DNA of 64,000 nt from Pantoea phytobeneficialis (lineage in GTDB: Bacteria; Pseudomonadota; Gammaproteobacteria; Enterobacterales; Enterobacteriaceae): contig NZ_CP024636.1 in the NCBI RefSeq assembly GCF_009728735.1, forward strand, positions 1,045,749 to 1,109,748, read 5' to 3'. Each line of letters starts with the position of its first letter. The first letter of the stretch is position 1. A model generated the notes under the pieces. The model did no database searches. It worked only from the letters and a program-made list of their open reading frames with translations, and had not been told where the DNA came from. This document shows positions 21,664 through 32,264 of this stretch, one piece after another. The position numbers and the translations under genes are program-made.

Positions 21664-22704
21664 ATGAACATGAAGATCAAAACCACGATGAAAGCGGCAG
21701 TTGTGAAATCGTTCGGTGAGCCTTTGGTGATTGAAGAAGTACCGGTGCCTTCGGTCGGGCCGGGTCAGGTTTTGGTAAAAATTGCCGCCACCGGGGTTTG
21801 CCATACCGATTTGCACGCTGCTGAAGGTGACTGGCCGATCAAACCTAATCCCCCCTTTATTCCCGGCCATGAAGGTGTTGGTCAGGTTGTGGCGCTGGGC
21901 GAAGGTGTGAAACATCTCAAACTTGGCGATCGCGTGGGTGTGCCCTGGCTCTACTCGGCCTGTGGTCATTGCGAATATTGTCTCGATAGCTGGGAAACGC
22001 TGTGTCTGTCGCAGCAGAATGCCGGTTATTCAGTCAATGGTAGCTTTGCAGAGTATTGCCTGGCGGATGCTAACTACGTCGGTATCCTGCCGGATAATAT
22101 TGAGTATCATGAGATCGCACCGATTTTGTGTGCCGGTGTCACGGTGTACAAAGGGCTGAAGATGACCGATACCAAGCCAGGTGACTGGGTGGTGATTTCC
22201 GGTATCGGTGGTTTGGGACATATGGCTGTTCAGTACGCGGTAGCGATGGGGCTTAACGTGGCTGCTGTTGATATTGATGACGAGAAGCTGGAGTTTGCTA
22301 AACGTCTGGGTGCCAGCGTGGTGGCTAACGCGAAAAATGTCGATCCGGCGAAATTCTTCCACGAAAGCTTCGGCGGCGCGCACGGTGTGCTGGTGACAGC
22401 GGTTTCACCGAAAGCCTTTGAGCAAGCGTTGGGAACCATGCGTCGTGGCGGTACGATGGTGCTGAATGGCCTGCCGCCGGGCAAATTTGACCTGTCGATT
22501 TTTGACATGGTGTTGGACGGTATTACGGTGCGCGGTTCAATTGTCGGCACCCGTAAGGATTTGCAGGAGGCGCTCGACTTCGCTGGTCGTCACAAAGTGA
22601 AAGCCAATGTAGCGGTGGAGCCGTTGGTCAACATCAACGATATCTTTGCCCGCATGCATGCCGGTAAAATTGAAGGCCGTATTGTTGTTGATATGTCGCT
22701 GTAA
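21664..22704 (+). CDS. adhP: Zinc-dependent alcohol dehydrogenase, AdhP-like
   Basis: NAD+-dependent medium-chain alcohol dehydrogenase, predicted to make the aldehyde used by the preceding enzyme. ATG at 21664 lies 7 bases after GGAGAG and gives 346 residues (E. coli AdhP 336); a TTG at 21649 is less likely. Catalytic zinc ligands include Cys46 (GVCHTDLH) and His69-Glu70 (GHEGVG); structural zinc is held by Cys100, Cys103, Cys106 and Cys114. The Rossmann motif is [13 protein letters not shown]. It is 32 bases after the aldehyde dehydrogenase and ends at a strong hairpin. Confidence 0.9.
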   Translation: MNMKIKTTMKAAVVKSFGEPLVIEEVPVPSVGPGQVLVKIAATGVCHTDLHAAEGDWPIKPNPPFIPGHEGVGQVVALGEGVKHLKLGDRVGVPWLYSACGHCEYCLDSWETLCLSQQNAGYSVNGSFAEYCLADANYVGILPDNIEYHEIAPILCAGVTVYKGLKMTDTKPGDWVVISGIGGLGHMAVQYAVAMGLNVAAVDIDDEKLEFAKRLGASVVANAKNVDPAKFFHESFGGAHGVLVTAVSPKAFEQALGTMRRGGTMVLNGLPPGKFDLSIFDMVLDGITVRGSIVGTRKDLQEALDFAGRHKVKANVAVEPLVNINDIFARMHAGKIEGRIVVDMSL

Positions 22705-22706
22705 AT

Positions 22707-22736
22707 AAAAGCCCGGCGCAATGGCCGGGCTTGGTT
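22707..22736 (+). terminator. Terminator between adhP and yajR
   Basis: GCCCGGC (22711-22717) and GCCGGGC (22724-22730) with AAAA on one side and TTGGTTTT on the other. It closes the alcohol/aldehyde operon and may also act for the convergent yajR. Confidence 0.8.
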
Positions 22737-24101
22737 TTAACTGCTGGCGAGCAGCGCTTCCAGTTCAACGCGGCTCGTCACTTTACTGTCTATCTTGATG
22801 TAGGCGCTTTTCTCTTCCGGCACGATAAACACCGACGCAACACCGGGCTGGGCTTTCAGACGTTTCTCCAGATTGGGAACTGCCAGCACCGCATCGCTCA
22901 GGACAATACGCAGGCTGCTGACATAAGGTGGTTCCTGCATCGACATGCTGATAAACAGCCAAATCGCCGCGACCACCGCACCCACCAGAAATACCGTTTG
23001 TGCATCAAAATGACCAAATACCCAACCGCCCATGCTGCCGCCAATGGCGACGCCGAGGAATTGGCTGGTGGAGTAGATGCCCATCGCCGTGCCTTTATAA
23101 CCCGGCGGAGATTCTTTACTGATTAAGGACGGCAGAATCGCTTCCATCAGGTTGAAGGCCAGGAAGAACAGCTGCACGCCAATCACCAGCGTCCAGAAGT
23201 GGCTGCCTGCTCCCCACAGTACGATTTCCGCCACCACAATCAATCCGACACAACTGACAAACACCCGTTTCATGCGGCGTTTGACTTCGGCATAAATAAT
23301 GAACGGGATGACGCTGACAAAGGAAACCAGCATGGTCACCAGATACACTTTCCAGTGCTCGGAGGCCGGGAATCCAGCTTGTTCAAACTGGCCGGGGAGC
23401 GCCACGAAGCTCGACATCAGCAGGATGTGCAGACACAGGATACCAATATTCAGTTTCACCAGGCGTGAATTGGTCAGTACCGCGCGGATGCTGCCTTTCA
23501 CCATGCCGGACTCACGGTTCAGCACATGGTTTGGGGCATTGGGCACCACCAGCAGCGTAATCACAATGCCACAGCTTGCCAGAATCGCAATCATCCAGAA
23601 CAATGCATGCAGGCCGAGTGCATGGGTGACAATTGGACCGAGAACCATCGCAATAGCGAAAGTGACCCCGAAGCTGATGCCGATAAAAGCCATTGCTTTG
23701 GTACGGTTCTGCTCACGGGTTAAATCGGACAATAAGGCCATCACTGCGGCGGCGATAGCGCCGGAGCCTTGTAAGGCACGACCAAGAATGACACCCCAGA
23801 TAGAGGTGGTGGTAGCCGCAATTACGCTACCTAAAACAAACAGCAGCAGGCCACCGACAATCAGCGGTTTACGACCGATACGGTCCGAGAGTAAACCAAA
23901 GGGAATCTGGAAGATCGCCTGTGCCAGGCCATAGATACCTATCGCCAGGCCAATTAATGTTTCACTGGCACCCTGTAGCGCCATGCCATAGGTGGTGAGC
24001 ACCGGCAGCACCATAAACATTCCCAGCATACGCAGGGAAAAAACCGTACCCAAACCCCATGTAGCACGCAGCTCTACCGGAGTCATTTTATTATCTTTCA
24101 T
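22737..24101 (-). CDS. yajR: Major facilitator superfamily transporter YajR
   Basis: Inner-membrane proton-driven efflux-type transporter whose physiological substrate is unknown. It has 454 residues, the E. coli length: twelve transmembrane helices, the motif A loop FGLLSDRIGRKPLIVGG (about residues 70-86), and a C-terminal ferredoxin-like YAM domain (about 390-454) ending in SAYIKIDSKVTSRVELE. The gene is convergent with adhP and upstream in orientation of the cyo operon end. Confidence 0.93.
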   Translation of the reverse strand: MKDNKMTPVELRATWGLGTVFSLRMLGMFMVLPVLTTYGMALQGASETLIGLAIGIYGLAQAIFQIPFGLLSDRIGRKPLIVGGLLLFVLGSVIAATTTSIWGVILGRALQGSGAIAAAVMALLSDLTREQNRTKAMAFIGISFGVTFAIAMVLGPIVTHALGLHALFWMIAILASCGIVITLLVVPNAPNHVLNRESGMVKGSIRAVLTNSRLVKLNIGILCLHILLMSSFVALPGQFEQAGFPASEHWKVYLVTMLVSFVSVIPFIIYAEVKRRMKRVFVSCVGLIVVAEIVLWGAGSHFWTLVIGVQLFFLAFNLMEAILPSLISKESPPGYKGTAMGIYSTSQFLGVAIGGSMGGWVFGHFDAQTVFLVGAVVAAIWLFISMSMQEPPYVSSLRIVLSDAVLAVPNLEKRLKAQPGVASVFIVPEEKSAYIKIDSKVTSRVELEALLASS

Positions 24102-24182
24102 TGCAACCTCTGTTAATTTGCTGCACTTATTCTAGGGAGCAGGGCAGGGCGGGTAAAACAATTGTTTTTAAGCGATGGTAAC

Positions 24183-24214
24183 AAAAAGAAAGGGCGCGAA
24201 AATCGCGCCCTTTC
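24183..24214 (-). terminator. Terminator of the cyoABCDE operon
   Basis: A 12-bp perfect stem, GAAAGGGCGCGA (24188-24199) with TCGCGCCCTTTC (24203-24214); read on the minus strand it is followed by TTTTTGT. It lies 20 bases after the cyoE stop. Confidence 0.88.
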
Positions 24215-24233
24215 ATGGATTTGCGGAGCTAAA

Positions 24234-25124
24234 TTACCAGACGTAAGTCAGCAGATCTTTTGACGCTGGGGTCATAAAATCCACCGACATCATTACGCTC
24301 AAAGCAGTGACAGCAACAATGGAGAAGACAAACAGTTTACGTGCCCAAACTTTATCGTTTGAGGTTTTGTAACCTGAAAGCGCCATCCCGAGCCACCAGA
24401 CACTCACTGCCGCAGCAACGACCAGATATTTGTAGCCAGCGTAGCCGCCCAGCGACAGCATCAGCGTGGCAATCATAAACGCCAGGATATACAGCGTAAT
24501 ATGGTTTTTCGCCACGGATATACCTTTCACCACCGGCAGAACCGGGATGTTCGCTGCCTGGTAATCTTTAAAGCGGAAGATGGCAATCGCATAGGAGTGC
24601 GGCATCTGCCACAGGCTAAAGATCGCCAGCAAAATCAGCGCGCCAGCATCAAACTCGTTAGTCACCGCGCAGTAACCAATCACTGGCGGCATTGCGCCAG
24701 AGAGGCTACCAATCAGCGTACCGTAGACCGAATTACGCTTCATATAGAGGCTGTAAATGCCGACGTAGACTACGAAGCCCAGCACCGCCAGCCACATGGC
24801 CAGCGGGTTAGCACCGAAATAAAGCAACGCAAAGCCAGCAATACCTAATGCGGTTGCATAAACCAGGCTCACTTTCGCCGAGATAAGGCCTTTAACCAGC
24901 ACTCGATTCCGCGTTCTCTCCATCTTGATATCGATATCGCGGTCAATCACGTTGTTGAAAACACAACCTGATGCGACAACCAGCGATACACCCACCAGTG
25001 AGATGACGAACAAGGTGTAATCAATGCTGCCTTTCGAAGCCAGCAGGAATCCACCGATCACAGAAATTAAATTGCCGAAAATAATTCCTGGTTTTGTTAC
25101 TTGCAGGTATTGCTTAATCATCAT
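24234..25124 (-). CDS. cyoE: Protoheme IX farnesyltransferase (heme O synthase)
   Basis: Adds the farnesyl group to heme b to make heme O for the bo3 oxidase encoded upstream. It is an integral membrane UbiA-family prenyltransferase of 296 residues, the E. coli length. The Asp-rich motif [18 protein letters not shown] (about 57-74) binds the magnesium-diphosphate, and a conserved second loop [13 protein letters not shown] follows. It is the last gene of the operon, 9 bases after cyoD. Confidence 0.97.
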   Translation of the reverse strand: MMIKQYLQVTKPGIIFGNLISVIGGFLLASKGSIDYTLFVISLVGVSLVVASGCVFNNVIDRDIDIKMERTRNRVLVKGLISAKVSLVYATALGIAGFALLYFGANPLAMWLAVLGFVVYVGIYSLYMKRNSVYGTLIGSLSGAMPPVIGYCAVTNEFDAGALILLAIFSLWQMPHSYAIAIFRFKDYQAANIPVLPVVKGISVAKNHITLYILAFMIATLMLSLGGYAGYKYLVVAAAVSVWWLGMALSGYKTSNDKVWARKLFVFSIVAVTALSVMMSVDFMTPASKDLLTYVW

Positions 25125-25133
25125 GGGCGACTC

Positions 25134-25463
25134 TTAGTGGACCATCATGTTGTAGTTGAGGTTCCACATAATCCACAGTGAGCCTACTACGACAATCAAA
25201 ATAATGACGGCCGCAAAGACAATGGCCACCATGTTCCAGCCACCCTCAGATTTGCTATCAAGGTGAAGGAAGTAGACCAGGTGCACCAGCACCTGAACCA
25301 CCGCACACACCAGAACGACAGCCAGAATGGTGCCTTTAGAGGCGCCGCCATCCATCACCATCCAGAACGGGATCGCCGTCAGGATGATCGACAGGATGAA
25401 GCCGATCATGTAGGACTTCACGCTACCGTGTGATGCACCATGTTCGGTTGCTGAATGACTCAT
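25134..25463 (-). CDS. cyoD: Cytochrome bo3 ubiquinol oxidase subunit IV
   Basis: Small membrane subunit that assists assembly and copper-B binding of the bo3 oxidase. The ATG at 25463 overlaps the cyoC stop as TAATG and gives 109 residues (E. coli 109), with three transmembrane helices and conserved [21 protein letters not shown] longer frame upstream runs into cyoC and is rejected. Confidence 0.97.
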   Translation of the reverse strand: MSHSATEHGASHGSVKSYMIGFILSIILTAIPFWMVMDGGASKGTILAVVLVCAVVQVLVHLVYFLHLDSKSEGGWNMVAIVFAAVIILIVVVGSLWIMWNLNYNMMVH

Positions 25464-26080
25464 TACATGGCCCCCATCAGGTAAACAATGGTAAATACGC
25501 AGATCCACACCACATCCAGGAAGTGCCAGAACAGGCTCAGGCACATGATACGGGTGCGGTTAGTGGCACTCAGACCACGCTTGGAGATCTGGAACATCAG
25601 CACTGCCATCCAGATCAAACCAGAGGTCACATGCAGACCGTGCGTCCCAACCAGCGTAAAGAATCCGGACAGGAAGCCGCTACGGTTTGGACCGAAGCCT
25701 TCCATGATCAGGTGATGGAATTCATAGATTTCCATCCCGATAAATCCGGCACCGAACAGGAAGGTCAACGCTAACCAGCTGATGACCGCGCCCTTGTTCT
25801 GGTTGTTCATCGCGATCACTGCCATACCATAGGTAATGGAGCTGAGCAGCAGCAGCGCGGTTTCTACCAGTACAAACGGCAGTTCGAAGATGTCTTTACC
25901 TGCCGGGCCACCGGCAGTGTTGTTGACCATAACTGCATAGGTCGCAAACAGCGTTGCGAAGATAATGCAGTCACTCATCAGGTAGATCCAGAAGCCAAAG
26001 ATCTTATTGGCTCCTGCATCGTGATGCCCATGCTCCGCATGGGCGTCGTGGTGGTGTGTCGTCACAGTTTGAGTTGACAT
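25463..26080 (-). CDS. cyoC: Cytochrome bo3 ubiquinol oxidase subunit III
   Basis: Core membrane subunit of the quinol oxidase, five transmembrane helices, 205 residues (E. coli 204). The N-terminus is rich in histidine ([13 protein letters not shown]), followed by [21 protein letters not shown]. Start and stop overlap cyoB and cyoD respectively as TAATG, indicating coupled translation. Confidence 0.97.
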   Translation of the reverse strand: MSTQTVTTHHHDAHAEHGHHDAGANKIFGFWIYLMSDCIIFATLFATYAVMVNNTAGGPAGKDIFELPFVLVETALLLLSSITYGMAVIAMNNQNKGAVISWLALTFLFGAGFIGMEIYEFHHLIMEGFGPNRSGFLSGFFTLVGTHGLHVTSGLIWMAVLMFQISKRGLSATNRTRIMCLSLFWHFLDVVWICVFTIVYLMGAM

Positions 26081-28062
26081 TATTTCAGACCTGCTTTGCT
26101 GATTTCGTCAAAGTGCTTCTTCTCGATCTGCTCGATTTCCGCAACCGGTACGTAGTAATCCACGTCTTCATCGAAGCTCTTCACAATCCAGGAGATGATC
26201 ATGCCCAGGAAGGAAACAACCACCAGCCACCAGATGTGCCAGATAGCCGCGAAGCCGAAAATCGTACCGAAGGCAGCGATAACAATGGCAGCACCACTGT
26301 TTTTCGGCATATGAATTTCTTCATATTTAGCCGGCTGCTGATACGCTTCGCCTTTCTCTTTCATTTCCCAGAAAGCATCGCGCTCGTGAACGTGCGGGAT
26401 TACAGCAAAGTTGTAGAACGGCGGCGGTGAAGAGGTTGCCCACTCCAGCGTACGACCACCCCACGGGTCACCGGTCAGATCACGGTTCTGGTCGCGGTCA
26501 CGCACAGAAACGTAGAACATGATCAGCTGACACAGGATGCCACAGGCAATCAGCGCAGCACCGCAAGCCGCAACCACCAGCAGTGAGTGGAACTGCGGGT
26601 CGATGTCCTGGCTAACACGACGGGTCATACCCATGAAGCCCAGCGCATACAGCGGCATAAACGCTACGAAGAAGCCGATGATCCAGAACCAGAAGGCGCG
26701 TTTGCCCCAGGTTTCGTTCAGGGTAAAGCCGAAGGCTTTCGGGAACCAGTAAGTCACACCAGCCATACAACCGAACACCACACCACCGATGATTACGTTG
26801 TGGAAGTGCGCGATCAGGAACAGGCTGTTATGCAGAACGAAGTCTGCACCCGGTACCGCCAGCAGAACACCCGTCATACCACCAATAGAGAAGGTTACCA
26901 GGAAGCCGATGGTCCACAGCATTGCTGAGTGGAACTCGATACGACCCTGATACATGGTGAACAGCCAGTTGAAGATTTTCACGCCGGTCGGAATCGCGAT
27001 GATCATCGTCATGATACCGAAGAAGGCGTTAACGTTGGCACCGGCACCCATGGTGAAGAAGTGGTGCAGCCAAACGATGAACGACAGTACGGTAATGGCG
27101 ATGGTCGCCCACACCAGAGAGGTGTAACCAAACAGACGCTTTTTCGAGAAGGTGGCAGTGACTTCAGCGAAGACACCAAACACCGGCAGGACGAGGATGT
27201 ATACTTCCGGGTGACCCCAGACCCAAATCAGGTTGACGTACATCATCATGTTACCGCCCATTTCGTTAGTGAAGAAATGGAAGTCGAGGTAACGGTCGAG
27301 GGTCAACAGCGCCAGCGTTACGGTCAGAACCGGGAACGCAGCGATGATCAGGACGTTAGTACACAGAGCAGCCCAGGTGAAAACCGGCATTTTGAACAGG
27401 TCCATGCCCGGCGCACGCATCTTCAGAATGGTCACGAAGAAGTTGATACCGGTCAGCGTGGTCCCGATACCGGATAGCTGGAGACTCCAGATCCAGTAAT
27501 CGACCCCTACGCCAGGACTGTACTCCGCACCCGAAAGCGGCGGATAGGCCAGCCAGCCAGTCTGCGCAAACTCGCCCACACCCAGAGACAGGTTAACCAG
27601 GATCACACCGATCGCAGTGAACCAGAAGCTCAGGTTGTTCAGGAACGGGAAGGCAACGTCGCGTGCACCAATTTGCAGCGGAACCGCAACGTTCATCAGA
27701 CCTACCACGAAAGGCATCGCCACGAAGAAGATCATAATCACGCCGTGGGCGGTGAAGATCTGGTCGTAGTGGTGCGGTGGTAGTATGCCTGCTTCCCCGG
27801 CGGAAGCCATCACCTGTTGGGTACGCATCATGACTGCATCAGCAAAGCCACGCAGCAGCATGACGAATGCCATGATGATGTACATGATACCCAGTTTTTT
27901 GTGGTCGATTGACGTCAGCCATTCAGACCAGAGATATTGCCATTTACCAAAGTAGGTGATGGCGGCAATGATAGCCAGACCACCTATGATGATACCGGCA
28001 ACCGTGACCATGATAATCGGCTCATGGTACGGCACTGCATCCAGTGTTAATTTTCCGAACAT
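26080..28062 (-). CDS. cyoB: Cytochrome bo3 ubiquinol oxidase subunit I
   Basis: Catalytic subunit of the proton-pumping terminal oxidase; it holds low-spin heme b and the heme o3/copper-B centre. It has 660 residues (E. coli 663) and about 15 transmembrane helices. His106 in [10 protein letters not shown] is a low-spin heme ligand; the copper-B and cross-linked Tyr site is [12 protein letters not shown], followed by the two adjacent histidines in [10 protein letters not shown], and HFHNVIIGG carries the two axial ligands. Confidence 0.98.
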   Translation of the reverse strand: MFGKLTLDAVPYHEPIIMVTVAGIIIGGLAIIAAITYFGKWQYLWSEWLTSIDHKKLGIMYIIMAFVMLLRGFADAVMMRTQQVMASAGEAGILPPHHYDQIFTAHGVIMIFFVAMPFVVGLMNVAVPLQIGARDVAFPFLNNLSFWFTAIGVILVNLSLGVGEFAQTGWLAYPPLSGAEYSPGVGVDYWIWSLQLSGIGTTLTGINFFVTILKMRAPGMDLFKMPVFTWAALCTNVLIIAAFPVLTVTLALLTLDRYLDFHFFTNEMGGNMMMYVNLIWVWGHPEVYILVLPVFGVFAEVTATFSKKRLFGYTSLVWATIAITVLSFIVWLHHFFTMGAGANVNAFFGIMTMIIAIPTGVKIFNWLFTMYQGRIEFHSAMLWTIGFLVTFSIGGMTGVLLAVPGADFVLHNSLFLIAHFHNVIIGGVVFGCMAGVTYWFPKAFGFTLNETWGKRAFWFWIIGFFVAFMPLYALGFMGMTRRVSQDIDPQFHSLLVVAACGAALIACGILCQLIMFYVSVRDRDQNRDLTGDPWGGRTLEWATSSPPPFYNFAVIPHVHERDAFWEMKEKGEAYQQPAKYEEIHMPKNSGAAIVIAAFGTIFGFAAIWHIWWLVVVSFLGMIISWIVKSFDEDVDYYVPVAEIEQIEKKHFDEISKAGLK

Positions 28063-28066
28063 CGTA

Positions 28067-28993
28067 TTATTCCTCGGCTCCCGCGGAAGCGGCGTGACTC
28101 ATGTCCATGCCTTCGTGCTCTGGCATGTCCATCTTCCCGTGGCTCATCTTGAACTTATCAATAACTTGTTTGAACAGTTCAGGGTTGGCCGTAGAGAAAT
28201 ATTCCACCGGGTGATTTTCGCTTGGCGCAGCCAGTTTCTCGAAATCATCCATGGTGGTCAGCGTGTTTGGAGCCGCTTTAACTTTGGCTACCCACTGCTG
28301 GAATTCCGCGTCGTCTTTGGTGGCAATGGCTTTGAACTTCATGCCAGAGAAACCACGACCACTGAAGTTAGCAGACATACCGTCGAAAATTCCCGGCTCG
28401 TTGGCGATCAGGTGCAGTTTGGTCTGCATGCCCGCCATCGCGTAGATCTGACTACCCAGCGTAGGAATAAAGAAGGAGTTCATGACGGAGTTGGAGGTGA
28501 TCTTGAAGCTGACCGGAGTATTTGCCGGGAAGGCAATCTGGTTAACGGTTGCAATACCCTGTTCCGGGTAAATAAACAGCCATTTCCAGTCCAGCGCGAC
28601 AACGTCGATCTCAACCGGTTTGACGTCAGAGGCCAGCGGTTTGCTCGGCTCCAGCGCGTGGGTTGATTTCCAGGTCAGAACGCCGAGGAAGAGAATGATC
28701 AGGATCGGAATGGTCCAGACCACGGCTTCCACTTTGTTAGAGTGTGACCAGTTGGGGCTATACTTCGCATTGGTATTGGTTGCCCGATATTTCCAGGCAA
28801 AAAACACCGCCATAAAGACTGCCGGGATTACGACGATCAACATCAAGCCAAAAGCTGTCAGAATCAACGAACGTTGCTCCAGTGCAATCTGTCCTTTGGG
28901 ATTTAACAACGCACTATCGCAGCCACTGAGTAATACAGCGCCTGCAATTAATGACAAAATCCCCAAACTTTTATTGTATTTCCTGAGTCTCAT
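28067..28993 (-). CDS. cyoA: Cytochrome bo3 ubiquinol oxidase subunit II
   Basis: First gene of the cyoABCDE operon. The product is a lipoprotein of 308 residues (E. coli 315): signal peptide with lipobox LLSGC (Cys25), a second transmembrane helix near residues 45-110 region, then a periplasmic cupredoxin-like domain lacking the copper-A ligands, as normal for quinol oxidases. The C-terminus is Met/His-rich ([16 protein letters not shown]). cyoB follows after 4 bases. Confidence 0.97.
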   Translation of the reverse strand: MRLRKYNKSLGILSLIAGAVLLSGCDSALLNPKGQIALEQRSLILTAFGLMLIVVIPAVFMAVFFAWKYRATNTNAKYSPNWSHSNKVEAVVWTIPILIILFLGVLTWKSTHALEPSKPLASDVKPVEIDVVALDWKWLFIYPEQGIATVNQIAFPANTPVSFKITSNSVMNSFFIPTLGSQIYAMAGMQTKLHLIANEPGIFDGMSANFSGRGFSGMKFKAIATKDDAEFQQWVAKVKAAPNTLTTMDDFEKLAAPSENHPVEYFSTANPELFKQVIDKFKMSHGKMDMPEHEGMDMSHAASAGAEE

Positions 28994-29063
28994 TTAACGA
29001 CCTCAATGACAAAGGGCTCTATTGTCGTTTAAGTGTGCGCGCATTTTACGGGAAGGTTTATGC

Positions 29064-29091
29064 AGTGTAAACCAGCTTAAGGATGTGTCAG
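29064..29091 (-). promoter_or_regulatory. Candidate sigma-70 promoter for cyoA
   Basis: On the minus strand CTGACA (29091-29086) and TACACT (29069-29064) are separated by 16 bp, placing transcription start about 65 bases before the cyoA ATG. It is the best hexamer pair I see in the gap. Confidence 0.45.
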
Positions 29092-29241
29092 AAGGCTGTT
29101 GACACCTTTTGCTAAGGGTGTCACAGATGTTGCGCAGGGTGACAAATTATTAACGCAGACAAGCAGTTGGCATTATTATAACAAAATCAAATGATAGAAA
29201 CCGCAGTAAAATCAGGGAAAGCATAAACCGTACTTTTAATA

Positions 29242-29342
29242 CCCATTTATTTAACAATTTTGCATCATTTCTGCGATAATAAATCTACAAAATAATTGCT
29301 CACCGGTTTTTAATATTCACGGCAATTGTTAATTTAATGTTT
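29242..29342. promoter_or_regulatory. Two ArcA-box-like sequences upstream of cyoA
   Basis: GTTAATTTAATGTTT (29328-29342, plus strand) and GTTAAATAAATGGG (29255-29242, minus strand) both resemble the ArcA consensus GTTAATTAAATGTTA. The E. coli cyo operon is repressed by ArcA under low oxygen, so similar control is plausible. Both lie well upstream of the candidate promoter at 29064-29091. The rest of the 28994-29430 gap is AT-rich with no coding sequence that I can support. Confidence 0.4.
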
Positions 29343-29430
29343 CTTTTTTACGTTGTAAAAAAATGCTATCCGATAAAATTTAGTCGCTGATATTTTTTAG
29401 TCAATTAATTCGACGACAAGAATATAGCGG

Positions 29431-30924
29431 CTAAGCCTGATGGGTTTTTACCTGAGGGTGTTTTCGCAATGCGAGGCAATCAAGAGTCACCCCGAATGCC
29501 ACCGCGATCAACGCCAGGCCCATTCCCACTTCAAACAGGTGAGCCAGTAGATTACCGGGTTGCCAGAATCCTGCGGCGCTCAGCGCCAACGCCAGCAGCC
29601 AGACCGCCAGCATGGCGCAGCCAAGGCTAAACAAACGCACCGTCCAGCGATACCCTTGTTGCCACTGGCTACGGGGGAGAAATTCGCCGCTTTGCTGGAT
29701 TGCATTCAGCGTGTTACGGCACACCCACAACAGCAGCAGACCAGGCAAACCTGCAACGACGGTAAAGGCATAGAATGTTGGCCATCCCCAGAGTTCCACT
29801 AACCAGCCTGCGGCTGGCCCGACATACACTCGACCCACAGCGGAAAGTGCGGAAAGCAGGGCAAACTGTGTCGCAGAGAATGATTTGTTGCACAGTGTCA
29901 TCAGCAGCGCGACAAAGGCGGCTGTCCCCATGCCGCCGCACAGGTTCTCAATAAATACCGCCCCTGCCATGCTCCATAAATGAGGTGGTGTTACCGCCAG
30001 TAGCCAGTACGCAAAATTCGATACCGCCTGCAACAGGCCAAAGATCATCAGCGCCCGGAACAGACTCAGGCGTTGCATCAGCACACCGCCATACAAAGCA
30101 CCAATGATGGTTGCCAGCAGGCCAAGCGTTTTATTGACCAGGCCAACATCGCCCGGATTAAAGCCAACGCCACGGATCAGAAAGGTCGTGGTGAGTGAGG
30201 CGGCAAAAGCATCACCCAGCTTATAAAGGATGATGAGCGTAATCAGTAGCCAGGCATTATTGCGCTGGAAGAAATCTTTCAGCGGCAACGAGACGGCCTG
30301 GCGCAAATTACGTGGCTCATTAGCCGGAACTTCAGGTTCTTTAGCCAACAAGGTCGCAATCAGACCTGGCAACATCAGTATGGCCATCAACCAGTAAGTG
30401 GCCTGCCAACCGAGATAACGATCGGCCAGCCACAACGCAAGACCGCCGGAGATCAGCATCGCGAGGCGGTAACCTAAAACGGTAATGGCTGCACCGCTGC
30501 CGCGTTCTTCGGGCGGTAAGATGTCGGTTTTCCAAGCATCAAACACAATATCTTGCGAGGCAGAACAGAACGCAACCAGCACTGCTACTGCGGCCAGCAG
30601 CGTTAAATCCCGGGCGGGCTGCATAAAGCCCATTGCCACGATGCCGCCGATCAACAACAACTGCGTGACCAGCAACCAGCCGCGACGCCGACCGAGGAAC
30701 GGCGGCGTATATCGGTCCATCATGGGTGACCACAGAAACTTAAAGACGTAGGCCTGGCCAACAAGGGAGAAGAAACCAATGGTTTTCAGGTCGATGTTCT
30801 CAACGGTCATCCACGCCTGCAACGTGCCAGCGGTTAACGCCAGCGGAAGTCCGGAGGCGAAGCCCAGTAACAGCAAAACGGCAGCATTACGTTGGGTAAA
30901 AATGCGCAGATAGTGAGAAGTCAT
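29431..30924 (-). CDS. ampG: Muropeptide transporter AmpG
   Basis: Inner-membrane permease that imports GlcNAc-anhydroMurNAc peptides for cell-wall recycling and thereby controls AmpC beta-lactamase induction where present. ATG at 30924 gives 497 residues (E. coli 491) starting MTSHYLRIFTQRNAAVLLLL; an upstream ATG at 30954 lacks support. Multiple transmembrane helices of the major facilitator type are seen, with the GFASGLPLALTAGTLQAWM and FLWSPMMDRYTPPFLGRRRG signatures. It follows yajG in the same direction. Confidence 0.95.
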   Translation of the reverse strand: MTSHYLRIFTQRNAAVLLLLGFASGLPLALTAGTLQAWMTVENIDLKTIGFFSLVGQAYVFKFLWSPMMDRYTPPFLGRRRGWLLVTQLLLIGGIVAMGFMQPARDLTLLAAVAVLVAFCSASQDIVFDAWKTDILPPEERGSGAAITVLGYRLAMLISGGLALWLADRYLGWQATYWLMAILMLPGLIATLLAKEPEVPANEPRNLRQAVSLPLKDFFQRNNAWLLITLIILYKLGDAFAASLTTTFLIRGVGFNPGDVGLVNKTLGLLATIIGALYGGVLMQRLSLFRALMIFGLLQAVSNFAYWLLAVTPPHLWSMAGAVFIENLCGGMGTAAFVALLMTLCNKSFSATQFALLSALSAVGRVYVGPAAGWLVELWGWPTFYAFTVVAGLPGLLLLWVCRNTLNAIQQSGEFLPRSQWQQGYRWTVRLFSLGCAMLAVWLLALALSAAGFWQPGNLLAHLFEVGMGLALIAVAFGVTLDCLALRKHPQVKTHQA

Positions 30925-30941
30925 AACGAACCTGAAGTGAA

Positions 30942-30962
30942 ACCCGGCCAGCAATGACCGGG
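30942..30962 (-). other. Hairpin between yajG and ampG
   Basis: Inverted repeat ACCCGG...CCGGGC around a short loop in the 53-base gap; on the minus strand CCGGGT is followed by TTCAC. It may attenuate ampG but lacks a real T tract. Confidence 0.35.
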
Positions 30963-30977
30963 CGAAGAGCGACGGAA

Positions 30978-31556
30978 TTAGCGGGCGTTCTGTTTAATGA
31001 AATTGTGGACGCTCGTATCTTGCGCCATATCAGAGATTACGTCACTTAACGTAGAGTTAACCGCGTTAGTAATTTTGTCATTCGTTGCAGTGAAGGCGCC
31101 TTCTACACTATAGGTCTGGCGGTAGTTTTTGACCTGCTTGTTACCATTTTTTGCGGTAGCAATAATAGAAATATCCGCTTTAGTGGTAATGCTGTAACGC
31201 ACGTTACCCTGGGTAACATCGGCATACAGGCCATTGACTACGATTTGCAGATCAACCGCACCGTTCGGGCCAACCATATAGCCTCGTGCGGTCATCTGTT
31301 TCTCCAGCACTTCCTGTAACAGGAAACGCATATCACGCGACGGCGTCAGGGTGACCAACTGACCATCGCGGTTGACTTTAGCCAACGCCTGGTCGCTACG
31401 CTGATCGGCACCATTGATACTGACAGTCACGCCCATCAGGCTTGGGTCCTGCTGCGGCAGCTGAATTTTTGGTTGAATATTCAGCGTTGTATTATTGCTG
31501 GCACAGCCGGCCAAAATTAAGGCAGCCAGCAGAGGAAATAACAGTTTTTTCAACAT
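30978..31556 (-). CDS. yajG: YajG family lipoprotein
   Basis: Lipoprotein of unknown function, 192 residues from ATG 31556, the E. coli length; two further ATGs 6 and 12 bases upstream are possible. The signal peptide ends at lipobox LAGC (Cys18). The conserved block [20 protein letters not shown] follows, and the C-terminus is HNFIKQNAR. In E. coli it forms an operon with ampG, as suggested by the same orientation here, so a role at the cell wall is possible but not shown. Confidence 0.93.
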   Translation of the reverse strand: MLKKLLFPLLAALILAGCASNNTTLNIQPKIQLPQQDPSLMGVTVSINGADQRSDQALAKVNRDGQLVTLTPSRDMRFLLQEVLEKQMTARGYMVGPNGAVDLQIVVNGLYADVTQGNVRYSITTKADISIIATAKNGNKQVKNYRQTYSVEGAFTATNDKITNAVNSTLSDVISDMAQDTSVHNFIKQNAR

Positions 31557-31825
31557 ACTCATTCTCATTAGCGGTATATGGGTTGGTTTGCAAAACTGCG
31601 GTCATCATAGCATTGCGTGAGTGTGAAAAAAGCCCTATGCCAGTGGAAATTGATTGTAAAGGGTTTTTTCAGATGGATGGAGATAAACCGGCGTTGACCT
31701 GGGTGACAGTATGGTTAAGATGCACACCCGGTATTATTTTTTCCTGCTTCCCTGCGGAAATGGCGAAAAACCTACTAATATTTAAACAGATGAGGCACAG
31801 CGCTCGCCGTAGAGGAGTGTTACCA

Positions 31826-32140
31826 ATGATTCGCGAAGAAATAGAAGAAAAGCTGCGTAAGGCGTTCGAACCTGCACACCTCGAAGTGCATGATGAGAGC
31901 TACCGTCATAACGTGCCTGCTGGTTCTGAAAGTCACTTCAAAGTGGTGATCGTCAGTGACCGCTTTACCGGCCAGCGTTTCCTGGCTCGCCATCGCTCCA
32001 TCTATAGCGAGCTGACGGCAGAGTTTGCCGGAGGAGTGCATGCGCTGGCACTGCATACCTACACACAAAAAGAGTGGGATGGTTTACAGGATACGGTACT
32101 GGCTTCCCCCAATTGCCGTGGTGCGGGTACGCTCGCCTGA
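31826..32140 (+). CDS. bolA: Morphogene/transcriptional regulator BolA
   Basis: BolA affects cell shape and stress responses and pairs with monothiol glutaredoxins to coordinate iron-sulfur clusters. The ATG at 31826 follows GAGGAGTGTTACCA and gives 104 residues (E. coli 105). The [20 protein letters not shown] loop and [10 protein letters not shown] are conserved, including the histidine cluster ligands. The reading frame stays open far upstream, but that part has no relation to BolA. Confidence 0.96.
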   Translation: MIREEIEEKLRKAFEPAHLEVHDESYRHNVPAGSESHFKVVIVSDRFTGQRFLARHRSIYSELTAEFAGGVHALALHTYTQKEWDGLQDTVLASPNCRGAGTLA

Positions 32141-32163
32141 TTCTTCTCACTTCACCTGCCTAA

Positions 32164-32185
32164 AAAACGGCCTGCGGGCCGTTTT
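32164..32185 (+). terminator. Terminator after bolA
   Basis: AAAACGGCC-TGCG-GGCCGTTTT, a 9-bp stem ending in four T residues. Confidence 0.8.
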
Positions 32186-32264
32186 CACTTCCTTATTTAC
32201 GCTTAAACGCGATCTGCGGCGCAAAAAAGCAGCAAAGTCGTTCAAAAGTGGTGACTTTGCAGCC

